64,000 bases of DNA from positions 136,697 to 200,696 of the forward strand of contig NZ_LPNO01000055.1 in NCBI RefSeq assembly GCF_001952855.1. Reading direction: 5' to 3'. Shown piece by piece: positions 1-8,130 of this stretch. Below the pieces are notes generated by a model, which had not been told where the DNA came from, did no database searches, and saw nothing but the letters and a program-made list of their open reading frames with translations. Each line of letters starts with the position of its first letter. Position 1 is the stretch's first letter. Made by a program: the position numbers and the translations under genes. Source of the stretch: Pseudomonas sp. ATCC PTA-122608 (GTDB taxonomy: Bacteria > Pseudomonadota > Gammaproteobacteria > Pseudomonadales > Pseudomonadaceae).

Positions 1-143
1 GCGCCATAACCGGCCCCTCTACCCACCAAGCGCTCGTAGGTCCGCTCCACGCCATTGGAAAAGCGCAATTGCACTTCCTCCACGCGGAACAAACGGCTAC
101 TGGCGACTATTTCGCGGGCGAGGACGGTGGGTTTCTGGCGCAT
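1..143 (-). CDS. nudE: ADP compounds hydrolase NudE (N-terminal part only)
   Basis: The first 47 codons of a gene running off the left edge. The protein begins MRQKPTVLAREIVASS and contains the RLFRVEEVQLRFSNGVERTYERL stretch split here as RLFRVEEV and ERTYERL, typical of the N-terminal strand region of Nudix hydrolases of the NudE type, which cleave ADP-ribose, NADH and ApnA. The Nudix box itself lies outside the window. A good ribosome site (AAGGAG) sits about 7 bases before the ATG. It is divergent from yrfG, the usual arrangement in Pseudomonas, and that neighbour supports the name more than the short sequence does. Confidence 0.75.
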   Translation of the reverse strand, partial: MRQKPTVLAREIVASSRLFRVEEVQLRFSNGVERTYERLVGRGAGYG

Positions 144-230
144 GAGCGGCTCCTTGGCGTGATCGGGTTACTATACCGTGGCTTTTCCGATTGTCTGTGT
201 CGGATATCTTTTCTTACATGAGTGTTCTTT

Positions 231-893
231 ATGCCTCCACTGCCCTGGCACGCCATCGACACCGTCCTGCTGGACATGGACGGCACCTTGCTCGACCTGC
301 ACTTCGACAACCATTTCTGGATGGAGCACCTGCCCCAGCGCTATGCCGAGTTGCATGGTGTGAGCCGGGCGATGGCCGAGATGGAGTTGCAACCATTGTT
401 CGAGCGTAACGCCGGACAGTTGCAATGGTATTGCCTGGATTTCTGGAGCGCAGAACTCAAGATCCCGGTGCGCGAACTCAAGCTGGAAACCGCGCACCTG
501 ATCGCCTTGCGCCCGGATGCCGATACTTTCCTGGCCGCGATCAAACAGGCCGGCAAGCGGGTGATCCTGATCACCAACGCCCATCGGGATTCGCTGTCGT
601 TGAAGCTGGAACGCATCGAGTTGGCGCCTTATTTCGAGCGACTGATCAGTTCACACGACTATGGTTTCGCCAAGGAAAACCCACAGTTCTGGGACGCCCT
701 GCACGCCGACATCGCCTTCGACCCGGCCCGCAGCCTGTTTATCGACGACACCTTGCCGATCCTGCGCAGTGCCCGGGATTTTGGCGTGGGGCACTTGCTG
801 GCCGTGAAGGAACCGGACAGCCGGAAGGGGCCTAAGGACACGGCGGAGTTTGCGGCGGTTGGGGATTACCGGGAATTGATCGTAGGTTTGTGA
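231..893 (+). CDS. yrfG: GMP/IMP 5'-nucleotidase YrfG (HAD family)
   Basis: A 220-residue haloacid-dehalogenase phosphatase. HAD motif I is DMDGT near residues 14-18, motif II is the ITNAH stretch near residue 107, and motif IV is FIDDTLP near residue 170. The family hydrolyses GMP and IMP to nucleosides in the cytosol. I chose the ATG at 231 because family members begin MPxLPWHAIDTV; a GTG nine bases upstream (222) is in frame and possible. The ribosome site is weak for either start. It is divergent from nudE with an 87-base gap and convergent with lysM across a REP pair. Confidence 0.9.
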   Translation: MPPLPWHAIDTVLLDMDGTLLDLHFDNHFWMEHLPQRYAELHGVSRAMAEMELQPLFERNAGQLQWYCLDFWSAELKIPVRELKLETAHLIALRPDADTFLAAIKQAGKRVILITNAHRDSLSLKLERIELAPYFERLISSHDYGFAKENPQFWDALHADIAFDPARSLFIDDTLPILRSARDFGVGHLLAVKEPDSRKGPKDTAEFAAVGDYRELIVGL

Positions 894-910
894 CAACGCT
901 GAAGATCCAA

Positions 911-1000
911 TGTGGGAGCGGGCTTGCTCGCGAATGCGGTGTGTCAGCCACTGAATATATTGACTGATCCACCGCTTTCGCGAGCAAGCCCGCTCCCACA
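911..1000. repeat. REP pair (REPIN, GCGGGCTTGCTCGC type)
   Basis: Two inverted copies of a REP with core GAGCGGGCTTGCTCGCGAA bracket a spacer of about 45 bases that reads GCGGTGTGTCAG at one end and TGATCCACCGC at the other, so the whole unit can fold into one long hairpin. It fills the convergent gap between yrfG and lysM, where I see no ordinary terminator. Confidence 0.93.
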
Positions 1001-1013
1001 TTTGGTTCGCGTA

Positions 1014-1460
1014 TTACTCAGGAATACGCAGCGTCTGCCCTGGGTAAATCTTGTTCACATCCTTGAGCATCGGTTTGTTGGCCTCAAAGATTTTTTGGTA
1101 CTGATTGGCATTGCCATACACCGCCAGCGAAATTGCGCTCAGGGTATCGCCTTTTTTCACCACAACAAAGCGGGCGGCCGCGACAACAGGTGCGCCGGCA
1201 GCCACGGTAATTTGGTCATCCACGCTGCCAACACCGGCAATATTGCCAGCGGCCAAAATGATTTTTTCTTTCTCTTCCTGGCTGCCCACTTCACCTTTAA
1301 CGGTGACCTTATCGCCATCAACCGTCGCGGTGATATTGGGATTGCCCAACCCGACTTCATTAATGTGCTTCTTCAGCTCATCACCCGCGTTGGCATTACC
1401 CGGCGTCAACAGATCAATCAACTTCTCGCCTGCTTCCTTAACAAAGCTAAAAATACTCAT
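1014..1460 (-). CDS. lysM: BON and LysM domain protein (YgaU/Kbp-like)
   Basis: A 148-residue protein with a BON domain (about residues 23-90, including NITATVDGDKVTVKGEV) followed by a C-terminal LysM domain (about 97-147, VKKGDTLSAISLAVYGN ... IYPGQTLRIPE). This is the architecture and length of E. coli YgaU/Kbp, a K+-binding cytosolic protein; Pseudomonas annotations usually call it peptidoglycan-binding LysM. There is no signal peptide, which fits Kbp better than a wall-binding role. Reading on the minus strand, AAGGAGAGC precedes the ATG. The gene is convergent with yrfG and divergent from the LysR gene. Confidence 0.9.
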   Translation of the reverse strand: MSIFSFVKEAGEKLIDLLTPGNANAGDELKKHINEVGLGNPNITATVDGDKVTVKGEVGSQEEKEKIILAAGNIAGVGSVDDQITVAAGAPVVAAARFVVVKKGDTLSAISLAVYGNANQYQKIFEANKPMLKDVNKIYPGQTLRIPE

Positions 1461-1590
1461 GGTGCGCTCTCCTTGGGATTTAATTTCCAGATGCCAAAGA
1501 CTAGACCAGTCCTACAGAATTGGGTTCCAGCCTGACCAACGACTCAAACACGCTAGAATCCCACCGCATTGGAATAAGCCCGGAGCGAAG

Positions 1591-2478
1591 ATGGACATCA
1601 AACAGCTGAAATTCCTCATCGCCCTCGACGAAACCCGTCACTTTGGCCAGGCGGCGGCGCGCTGCCACATCACCCAGCCGACCCTGTCGATGCGCCTGCG
1701 CAGCCTGGAAGAAGAGCTACAGCTGCCGCTGGTCAATCGCGGCCAGCGTTTCGAAGGCTTTACCGCCCCCGGCGAACGCGTGCTGGCCTGGGCACGCACG
1801 GTGCTGGCCGCGTATGACGGTTTGCAGGCCGAGGCGGCGGCGTGTCGCGGCAATCTGGTGGGCACGTTGCGCCTGGGCGTGGTGCCGTTGTCGAGTTTCG
1901 ATCCGCTGGCGTTGATGCAGAAGCTGCATAAGGAACACCCGAGCCTGCGCTTTGAGTTGTCAGCGCTGAGCTCCGAACAAATTCTTGAACAGCTGGCGAG
2001 CAACCGTCTGGACCTCGGCGTGTCGTACCTGGAGCGCCTGGACGCCGAGCGCTTCGACTCCCTGGCCTTGGGTGAAACCCGCATGGGCCTGCTGTACGAC
2101 CAACGGTTTTTCAGCTTCGGCGACAAGCCCCTGAGCTGGGAAGCGCTGATCGAACTGCCCTTGGGCATGCTCACCAGCGGCATGCACTTTCGCCAGTCCA
2201 TCGACCACAACTTCCACAGCCGCGGCCTCAACCCACAGCCGCTGTTGCAGACCGATGCCGTCCATCAGTTGTTACAAGCCGTGCACGGCGGCCTGTGCTG
2301 CGCGGTAATGCCACTGGACGGCGGCCTCGACGCCCTCACCGAGCACTTGCGCCTGCAACCCATTGAAGACGCTCACACACTGGCCCGCCTGGGGCTGATC
2401 ATGCGCCGCAGTGCGCCGCGTTCGGCGCTGGCAGAAGCCTGTTTTGCGCTGTATCAGAAATCGCTTCTGGAACCTTGA
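1591..2478 (+). CDS. LysR-family transcriptional regulator
   Basis: A 295-residue LysR regulator: N-terminal winged helix (MDIKQLKFLIALDETRHF, then AAARCHITQPTLSMRLRSLE, residues 1-60) followed by the effector-binding fold (about 90-290, with LRLGVVPLSS). The ATG at 1591 has GGAG six bases upstream and matches the usual LysR N-terminus; the reading frame stays open for 160 codons further upstream but that stretch does not resemble a protein. It lies 95 bases upstream of fdhD on the same strand, a pairing common in Pseudomonas, so it may control the fdhD / oxidoreductase pair. The effector cannot be read from the sequence. Confidence 0.88.
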   Translation: MDIKQLKFLIALDETRHFGQAAARCHITQPTLSMRLRSLEEELQLPLVNRGQRFEGFTAPGERVLAWARTVLAAYDGLQAEAAACRGNLVGTLRLGVVPLSSFDPLALMQKLHKEHPSLRFELSALSSEQILEQLASNRLDLGVSYLERLDAERFDSLALGETRMGLLYDQRFFSFGDKPLSWEALIELPLGMLTSGMHFRQSIDHNFHSRGLNPQPLLQTDAVHQLLQAVHGGLCCAVMPLDGGLDALTEHLRLQPIEDAHTLARLGLIMRRSAPRSALAEACFALYQKSLLEP

Positions 2479-2573
2479 TCGACGTCATCTATCGGTAGAT
2501 CAGTACTGACGATTAGACGCGACCCTTTGTCGCGCCTAGTCTTACAGCTGAATACTTCCGGTGGTAATGCCCA

Positions 2574-3413
2574 ATGAACGCCCAGCGCCCAGTCTGCGCG
2601 GCGCCCGCCCTCGAAACGCCCGCGCCCGCCGCCAGCCAGAGTTATCAGTTTTGTAATCTCGAACACACCGAATCGGCCAGCACCGCGCTCGCCGAGGAAG
2701 TTGCGTTGGCGATTGCCTATAACGACATCAGCCAGGCAGTGATGCTGGTGACGCCAACCGACCTTGAAGACTTTATCGTCGGCTTCAGTATCGGTAGCGG
2801 CATTATCGAAGACGTTAGCGACATTTATGACCTGAAAATCAGCGGCTCGGGTTCGACCCAATACGCTCAGGTGCAGATTTCCAGCCGCGCTTTCTGGAAT
2901 ATGAAGCAGCAGCGCCGGCAACTGGCGGGTACCAGCGGCTGTGGGCTGTGCGGCGTGGAAGCGGTGGAACAGGCGCTGCCCAACCTCAAAGTGCTGCCCG
3001 GCGCGCCTTTGCCACCTGCCGACTGGCTGGACGGTCTGCGCCAGCGCATCAGCGCGTTCCAACCGCTGGGCCAGTACAGCGGCGCGGTGCATGCGGCAGT
3101 GTTCATGAACAATCAGGGCGAATTGCTGCTGGGCCGTGAAGACATCGGCCGGCATAACGCTCTCGACAAGCTGATCGGCGCGCTGATCCGCCAAAAGATT
3201 CCGACCGACGGCGGCCTGGCGATTGTCACCAGTCGCTGCAGCCTCGAACTGATCCAGAAAGTATTGCGCGCAGGCATCCAGACCCTGGTCAGCCTGTCGT
3301 CGCCCACCGGCCTGGCCCTGCAATGGGCCCGTCGGCACAACCTCAATCTCATCCACCTGCCGCAGAAAAGTGCGCCGCGGGTCTATAGCCCTGCGATGGA
3401 GAATCAAGCGTGA
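2574..3413 (+). CDS. fdhD: formate dehydrogenase accessory sulfurtransferase FdhD
   Basis: A 279-residue FdhD protein. It carries the sulfur-transfer motif CGLCG (C123 and C126) and the conserved C-terminal GREDIGRHNALDKLIG and TSRCSLELIQK stretches. FdhD moves sulfur from IscS to the bis-MGD molybdenum cofactor of formate dehydrogenases in the cytosol. Its last four bases overlap the start of the next gene (GTGA), so the two are translationally coupled and the oxidoreductase is its obvious client. The first 25 residues are alanine- and proline-rich and look unstructured. Confidence 0.95.
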   Translation: MNAQRPVCAAPALETPAPAASQSYQFCNLEHTESASTALAEEVALAIAYNDISQAVMLVTPTDLEDFIVGFSIGSGIIEDVSDIYDLKISGSGSTQYAQVQISSRAFWNMKQQRRQLAGTSGCGLCGVEAVEQALPNLKVLPGAPLPPADWLDGLRQRISAFQPLGQYSGAVHAAVFMNNQGELLLGREDIGRHNALDKLIGALIRQKIPTDGGLAIVTSRCSLELIQKVLRAGIQTLVSLSSPTGLALQWARRHNLNLIHLPQKSAPRVYSPAMENQA

Positions 3414-5758
3414 GCACTCATCATCAAGCCGACGACAAACCTACCCCGCGCTACAAGCCCTACAAAGGCCCGGCCGGTGGCTGGGGCGCACTGATCAGCG
3501 TGGCGCAAGCCTGGCTGACCAGCGACAACGCGCTGAAAAACATCCGCATGATGCTCAAGACCAACCAGAACGGCGGTTTCGACTGCCCGGGCTGCGCCTG
3601 GGGTGATTCGCCGGAAAGCGGCATGGTCAAGTTCTGCGAGAACGGCGCCAAGGCGGTCAACTGGGAAGCCACCAAGCGCCGGGTCGATGCCGCATTCTTC
3701 GCCAAGCACAGCGTCAGCGCGCTGCTGGAGCAGAGCGATTACTGGCTGGAATATCAGGGCCGTCTGACCGAGCCAATGAGCTACGACGCCGAAACCGATC
3801 GCTACAAGCCCATCAGCTGGGAATCGGCTTTCGACTTGATCGGCAAGCACCTCAATGCGCTGCCAAACCCGGACATGGCCGAGTTCTATACCTCGGGCCG
3901 GGCCAGCAACGAAGCGGCTTACCTGTATCAACTGTTCGTGCGCGCCTACGGCACCAACAATTTCCCGGACTGCTCGAACATGTGTCACGAAGCCAGCGGC
4001 GTCGCCCTGGCGCAAAGTGTGGGCGTGGGCAAAGGCACCGTGACCTTCGATGACTTCGAACATGCGGACGCGATTTTCGTCTGGGGCCAGAACCCCGGCA
4101 CCAACCATCCTCGGATGCTGGAGCCACTGCGCGAAGCGGTCAAGCGCGGCGCTCAGGTGGTGTGCATCAACCCGCTGAAGGAGCGTGGCCTGGAACGCTT
4201 CCAGCACCCGCAACACCCGCTGGAAATGCTCACAAATGGTGACAAGCCGACCAACACCGCCTACTTCCGCCCGGCGCTGGGTGGCGACATGGCCATCCTG
4301 CGCGGCATGGCCAAATTCCTGCTGCTGTGGGAACGCCAGGCTCAGGCCGAAGGCAAAGAGGCCGTGTTCGATCACGACTTCCTCAACGAACACACCGCCA
4401 ACGTGCTGGATTACCTGGGCAAGATCGACGACACCTCATGGGATGAAATCGTCGAGCAGTCTGGCCTGACCCTGGTGGAGATCGAGCAAGCCGCGCGCAT
4501 GTATGCCAAAGGCAAGAACGTGATCATGTGCTGGGCGATGGGCATCACCCAACATCGCCACTCGGTGCCGACCATCCAGGAAATCGCCAACCTGATGCTG
4601 CTGCGCGGCAACATTGGCCGCCCAGGCGCCGGCCTGTGCCCGGTGCGCGGCCACAGCAACGTGCAGGGCGACCGCACCATGGGCATCAACGAACGGCCAC
4701 CGGTGGCGTTCCTTGACTCCCTGGAGCGTCGTTTCCAGTTCCAGGTGCCGCGCGACAACGGCCACAACGTGGTGGAAGCAATTCACGCCATGCTCGAAGG
4801 CCGCTCCAAGATATTTATCGGTCTGGGTGGCAACTTCGCCCAAGCCACGCCGGACAGCCCGCGCACCTTTGAAGCCCTGCGCAATTGCGACCTGACCGTG
4901 CAGATCAGCACCAAGCTCAACCGCAGCCACCTGATGCACGGCAAGGACGCACTGATCCTGCCATGCCTGGGCCGCACCGACATCGACATCCAGGCCGAAG
5001 GCCCGCAAGCCGTGACCGTGGAAGACTCGTTCAGCATGGTCCACGCCTCCAATGGCCAGCTGCAGCCATTGTCGAAACAGATGAAATCCGAGCCTGCGAT
5101 TCTGGCGGGCATTGCTGCCGCTACATTGGGCAGCAAGCCGGTGGACTGGAACTGGCTGGTGGCCGATTACGACCGCATTCGCGACCTGATTGCCGACACC
5201 ATTCCCGGCTTCAGGGACTTCAACGAACGCCTGAAAAACCCGGGTGGTTTCTACCTGGGCAACTCGGCCGGCGCCCGTCGCTGGAACACCCCTTCGGGCC
5301 GCGCCAACTTCCGCCCGAACATCCTGCCCAAGGACCTGGTGCACGAACGCACCCGCAACACCGGGCAATTGCCGGACCTGATCATGCAGTCGATGCGTTC
5401 CCACGATCAGTACAACACCACGATTTATGGCCTGGACGATCGCTATCGTGGGGTCAAGGGTCAGCGGGATGTGTTGTTCGTCAACGAAGCCGACATCATC
5501 CGCCTAGGCTTCAAGCCAGGGCAGAAGGCTGACATCGTGTCGATCTGGGATGACGGGCGTGAGCGCCGCGTGAAGGGCTTTACCCTGCTGGCGTTTGATA
5601 TTCCGGCGGGGCAGGCGGCGGCTTATTACCCGGAGGTGAACCCACTGGTACCGCTGGAGAGCACGGGGGATGGCAGCCATACGCCAACGTCGAAGTTTGT
5701 AGCGATTCGGCTGGAAGCAGCGAGCGCGACCGGACTGATCATGGCGAAGTCGGCCTAA
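3410..5758 (+). CDS. FdhF/YdeP-family molybdopterin oxidoreductase
   Basis: A 782-residue molybdopterin oxidoreductase of the FdhF/YdeP family. It has the family's GGFDCPGCAWGDSPES stretch (C59, C62), the GTNNFPDCSNMCHEASG segment and the C-terminal molybdopterin dinucleotide-binding domain (from about residue 640). It lacks the N-terminal CxxCxxxC iron-sulfur site and selenocysteine of classical FdhF, as in YdeP. YdeP-type proteins have been linked to acid resistance and formate metabolism, but the electron partner is unknown. The GTG start overlaps the fdhD stop. No Tat signal is present, so it is cytosolic. No electron-transfer subunit gene is next to it. Confidence 0.9.
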   Translation: MSTHHQADDKPTPRYKPYKGPAGGWGALISVAQAWLTSDNALKNIRMMLKTNQNGGFDCPGCAWGDSPESGMVKFCENGAKAVNWEATKRRVDAAFFAKHSVSALLEQSDYWLEYQGRLTEPMSYDAETDRYKPISWESAFDLIGKHLNALPNPDMAEFYTSGRASNEAAYLYQLFVRAYGTNNFPDCSNMCHEASGVALAQSVGVGKGTVTFDDFEHADAIFVWGQNPGTNHPRMLEPLREAVKRGAQVVCINPLKERGLERFQHPQHPLEMLTNGDKPTNTAYFRPALGGDMAILRGMAKFLLLWERQAQAEGKEAVFDHDFLNEHTANVLDYLGKIDDTSWDEIVEQSGLTLVEIEQAARMYAKGKNVIMCWAMGITQHRHSVPTIQEIANLMLLRGNIGRPGAGLCPVRGHSNVQGDRTMGINERPPVAFLDSLERRFQFQVPRDNGHNVVEAIHAMLEGRSKIFIGLGGNFAQATPDSPRTFEALRNCDLTVQISTKLNRSHLMHGKDALILPCLGRTDIDIQAEGPQAVTVEDSFSMVHASNGQLQPLSKQMKSEPAILAGIAAATLGSKPVDWNWLVADYDRIRDLIADTIPGFRDFNERLKNPGGFYLGNSAGARRWNTPSGRANFRPNILPKDLVHERTRNTGQLPDLIMQSMRSHDQYNTTIYGLDDRYRGVKGQRDVLFVNEADIIRLGFKPGQKADIVSIWDDGRERRVKGFTLLAFDIPAGQAAAYYPEVNPLVPLESTGDGSHTPTSKFVAIRLEAASATGLIMAKSA

Positions 5759-5770
5759 GCGACACCTTAT

Positions 5771-5865
5771 TGTGGCGAGGGAGCTTGCTCCCGTTCGGGT
5801 GCGTAGCGCCCGTAGAAATTTTGGGGCCGCTGCGCAGCCCAACGGGAGCAAGCTCCCTCGCCACA
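5771..5865. repeat. REP pair, GGGAGCTTGCTCCC type
   Basis: An inverted pair whose arms read GCGAGGGAGCTTGCTCCCG, a different REP subfamily from all the others in the window. The spacer includes GCGTAGCGCC and GGCCGCTGCGCAGCC, which add inner hairpins. It begins 13 bases after the oxidoreductase stop. Confidence 0.88.
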
Positions 5866-5892
5866 GACAGCACCTGAGCTTTTTTACGGGCA

Positions 5893-6010
5893 CAAAAAAG
5901 GCCGCTTTTGCATAAAAGCGGCCGTTCAGAAGTAAGTAAAGACTCACAAAAACAACTTAAGTTCCGTATAAAAAACAGCAACTTAGAGAATTGTATACAA
6001 CCCATACCAC
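5893..6010 (-). ncRNA. candidate small RNA on the minus strand (extent approximate)
   Basis: The 323-base gap 5759-6081 lies between two plus-strand genes but contains a textbook intrinsic terminator pointing the other way (see 5894-5923). The 90 or so bases that would precede it on the minus strand are AT-rich, have no ORF of note and no minus-strand gene for kilobases. This is the arrangement expected of a free-standing small RNA. I could not find a convincing promoter: TGACAA with TATGGG at 18-base spacing (about 6030-6005) is only a weak fit, so the 5' end is a guess. Confidence 0.35.
5894..5923 (-). terminator. intrinsic terminator, minus strand
   Basis: An uninterrupted 11-base stem, GGCCGCTTTTG on plus against the reverse complement TAAAAGCGGCC with a small loop (5900-5923), is followed on the minus strand by six U residues (AAAAAA at 5894-5899 on plus). 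On the plus strand the stem is followed by GTTCAGAAG, so it does not serve the upstream oxidoreductase gene. Confidence 0.75.
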
Positions 6011-6081
6011 TGGTCGGGTTTCGATTGTCACCGTCTCGATACAACTTCAGGATCGCGCCGTCATCCTCTTGAGGTTCCTCT

Positions 6082-6561
6082 ATGAAGTTCTCCTCGATTC
6101 TCTTGTTGTCCCTTGGCCTGGTCAGTGGCGCAGCCATGGCCGGTGGCACCACCGAAGCCGGTGTGGGCGGCGCATTGGGCGGGGTTTTAGGTTCAGTCGT
6201 AGGTCAGCAGTTGGGCGGTAACACCGGTTCAGCCATCGGTGCGGCCCTCGGCGGCGCAGGCGGCAGTGCGGTCGGCGCAGACAAGCGTAGCCGCGGCGAA
6301 GCTGCCATTGGCGGCGCATTGGGCGCAGCCGGCGGCAACGTGGTGGGTCGCAGTGTCGGCGGCAGCACCGGCAGCCTGATCGGCGCAGCAGCCGGCGGTG
6401 GCGCTGGTGGCGCGCTGGGCAACTACATGGGCAACAAGAGCGATGACGATGATCGTCGTTACCGTGGGCGTGATAACCGCCGTTATGACCGCGATGATCA
6501 TCGCGGGCGCGGTCATGCGTATGGGCATCGCAAGAACAAGCATCACTATCGCCACCGCTAA
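6082..6561 (+). CDS. exported glycine-zipper protein
   Basis: A 159-residue protein with a Sec signal peptide (about residues 1-20, ending SGAAMA), a long glycine/alanine region (about 25-120) with repeated GGALGG and GxxxG spacing typical of glycine-zipper 2TM domains, and a highly charged tail rich in Arg, Asp and His (about 121-159). Such proteins insert into or span the outer envelope. The RBS is GAGG, ten bases upstream of the ATG. Expression and partners cannot be inferred. The palindrome TTGTATACAA at 5991-6000 lies 82 bases upstream. Confidence 0.8.
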   Translation: MKFSSILLLSLGLVSGAAMAGGTTEAGVGGALGGVLGSVVGQQLGGNTGSAIGAALGGAGGSAVGADKRSRGEAAIGGALGAAGGNVVGRSVGGSTGSLIGAAAGGGAGGALGNYMGNKSDDDDRRYRGRDNRRYDRDDHRGRGHAYGHRKNKHHYRHR

Positions 6562-6571
6562 GGCATTCCAC

Positions 6572-6673
6572 CTGTAGGAGCGAGCTTGCTCGCGATGGTC
6601 GTCAACGATGACGATGGAAACCTGACACGCCGCTGCGCTCTCGGGTTTTTCGCGAGCAAGCTCGCTCCTACAG
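6572..6673. repeat. REP pair (REPIN, GAGCGAGCTTGCTCGC type)
   Basis: Inverted REPs with core GAGCGAGCTTGCTCGCGA separated by about 60 bases containing the conserved GTCAACGATGACG and a TTTTT run before the right arm. It fills the convergent gap between the glycine-zipper gene and the thioesterase gene, and its right end supplies the thioesterase stop codon. Confidence 0.92.
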
Positions 6674-7099
6674 TGCCAAGCGCTGCAAGGCCTCTCGCAG
6701 CGCTGGCGGAATCGTCACCGGCTGGTTCGACGCCCGATCTACAAACACATGCACAAACCTCCCCGCCGCACAGGCCTCATCCTCCCCGGCCTTGAACACC
6801 GCCAGCTCATACTGCACTGAACTGTTGCCCAACTTGCCCACCCGCAGGCCAATCTCGATGCGGTCCGGAAAGGCAATTGAGGCGAAGTAGTCGCACGCCG
6901 AACTCACCACAAATCCCACCACCTCACCGTCATGAATATCCAACCCGCCCTGCTCGATCAGGTAGGTATTCACCGCCGTGTCGAAAAAGCTGTAGTAGGT
7001 GACGTTATTCACATGGCCATAAACGTCGTTGTCGTGCCAGCGCGTGATGATTGGCTGGAAGTAGCGGTAATCGGCGCGCTGTGGGATGGCATTGGTCAT
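6668..7099 (-). CDS. acyl-CoA thioesterase, hot-dog fold (4HBT)
   Basis: A 143-residue single hot-dog-fold thioesterase. The family motif RWHDNDVYGHVNN (residues 20-32) supplies the aspartates of the active site (D23/D25) and the turn. It should hydrolyse acyl-CoA thioesters in the cytosol; the chain length is not readable. The stop codon TAG lies inside the adjacent REP element. The next gene upstream on the same strand is 60 bases away. Confidence 0.85.
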   Translation of the reverse strand: MTNAIPQRADYRYFQPIITRWHDNDVYGHVNNVTYYSFFDTAVNTYLIEQGGLDIHDGEVVGFVVSSACDYFASIAFPDRIEIGLRVGKLGNSSVQYELAVFKAGEDEACAAGRFVHVFVDRASNQPVTIPPALREALQRLAL

Positions 7100-7159
7100 C
7101 GATAAAGCCCGGGTAAGAAGAGGCTATCTTGATACTGGGTTCAAGCCCTACCCGCAAGC

Positions 7160-8017
7160 CTAGGTTGGGCTTTGCTCAACCGTTTCGTGGACACACCCCA
7201 TACGCTTGAGAGCTTGATCCGTCTCAACCGAATGCTGCAGGCACTGGCGGTAAGCAGCGATATACGCCTCGATTGCAGCACTGGCCTGCTGCGGCGTGAC
7301 CCGTGCCAGGTACTCCACGAACGAACGCCGGCCAATCTGGAAGTGCTGGTAGTCCAGTGGAAAATCCCAATAGCCGCCCCATGTCAAAAAGCCGTGGTCG
7401 GCAAACAGGTCAATCACCTCCTCTGCCCGGCCAGGACGCGCAGGCTTGCCAGGGCGAGCATCCAGGCGGTTAACGGCAGTCACAGTACTCGCCTTGGGCT
7501 CAACGGTGGCCTGCCCGGTGAATTCACCTCCCGGGCTACGCCGGAATAGCACAAACGGGTTTTGCAGCGGATTTAGATCAATTGCAGCACCGTAGGCATG
7601 CAGCGACCACCCCAAAGCCCCACTGATCTGCCGCCCGTTAAAACCACTGGTATTGTTGCGGGCCATCGACACCTTGTCATTGCCTCGATAGGTTTCCAGT
7701 GTGACCGCCTGGTTCACCGGAAACCGGCGCTGCAGCAACTGATTGAAGATCTCCTCCACATGGGGGGCGATGACATCCAGCACCACAAGTTGCCCGTTGT
7801 TATGCAGCACTCCGTCAAAGTCCACATAGCTGAACGTGACTCGTGCGAGGCGTGCACAGGGCAGCGGGTTGGAGGTGGTGATGGTGTTGCGAAGCTGCAT
7901 TCGCCGACAGTCATTGACGCTCAACGGTGTGACGGACGCCATCGTACTTTGGGCGACCAGCATCCCGACGAACAGTACGGCTCCGTGGACAACACCACGA
8001 GAAAAACCAATAGTCAT
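7160..8017 (-). CDS. exported M15-family peptidoglycan peptidase
   Basis: A 285-residue protein with an N-terminal signal or anchor (GAVLFVGMLVAQSTMAS, residues 12-28) and an M15 zinc-peptidase domain. The zinc ligands are seen in SLHAYGAAID (H140 and D147) and DYQHFQI (H225), with WGGYWD just before the last. M15 enzymes cleave D-Ala-D-Ala or L-Ala-D-Glu links in peptidoglycan, here in the periplasm; which bond is not clear. Four cysteines in the mature part could form disulfides. The C-terminal 50 residues are helical and charged. Confidence 0.82.
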   Translation of the reverse strand: MTIGFSRGVVHGAVLFVGMLVAQSTMASVTPLSVNDCRRMQLRNTITTSNPLPCARLARVTFSYVDFDGVLHNNGQLVVLDVIAPHVEEIFNQLLQRRFPVNQAVTLETYRGNDKVSMARNNTSGFNGRQISGALGWSLHAYGAAIDLNPLQNPFVLFRRSPGGEFTGQATVEPKASTVTAVNRLDARPGKPARPGRAEEVIDLFADHGFLTWGGYWDFPLDYQHFQIGRRSFVEYLARVTPQQASAAIEAYIAAYRQCLQHSVETDQALKRMGCVHETVEQSPT

Positions 8018-8130
8018 GGGCAGTTCCTTTGCAGAAGAAGTGGAGCATCAAACCTTCTCACCTGCGGGCAAAGCCTAGCTGTCGGCGGCGTCTGCCAATG
8101 GGTGGGAAATCACGACCCCAGGCCCGGAAA

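Noticed and set aside
5991..6000. Palindrome TTGTATACAA as GntR-type operator of the glycine-zipper gene
   Set aside because: It fits the type of site bound by FCD-family GntR proteins, but 10 bases alone is weak and no such regulator is near; I left it as a remark only.
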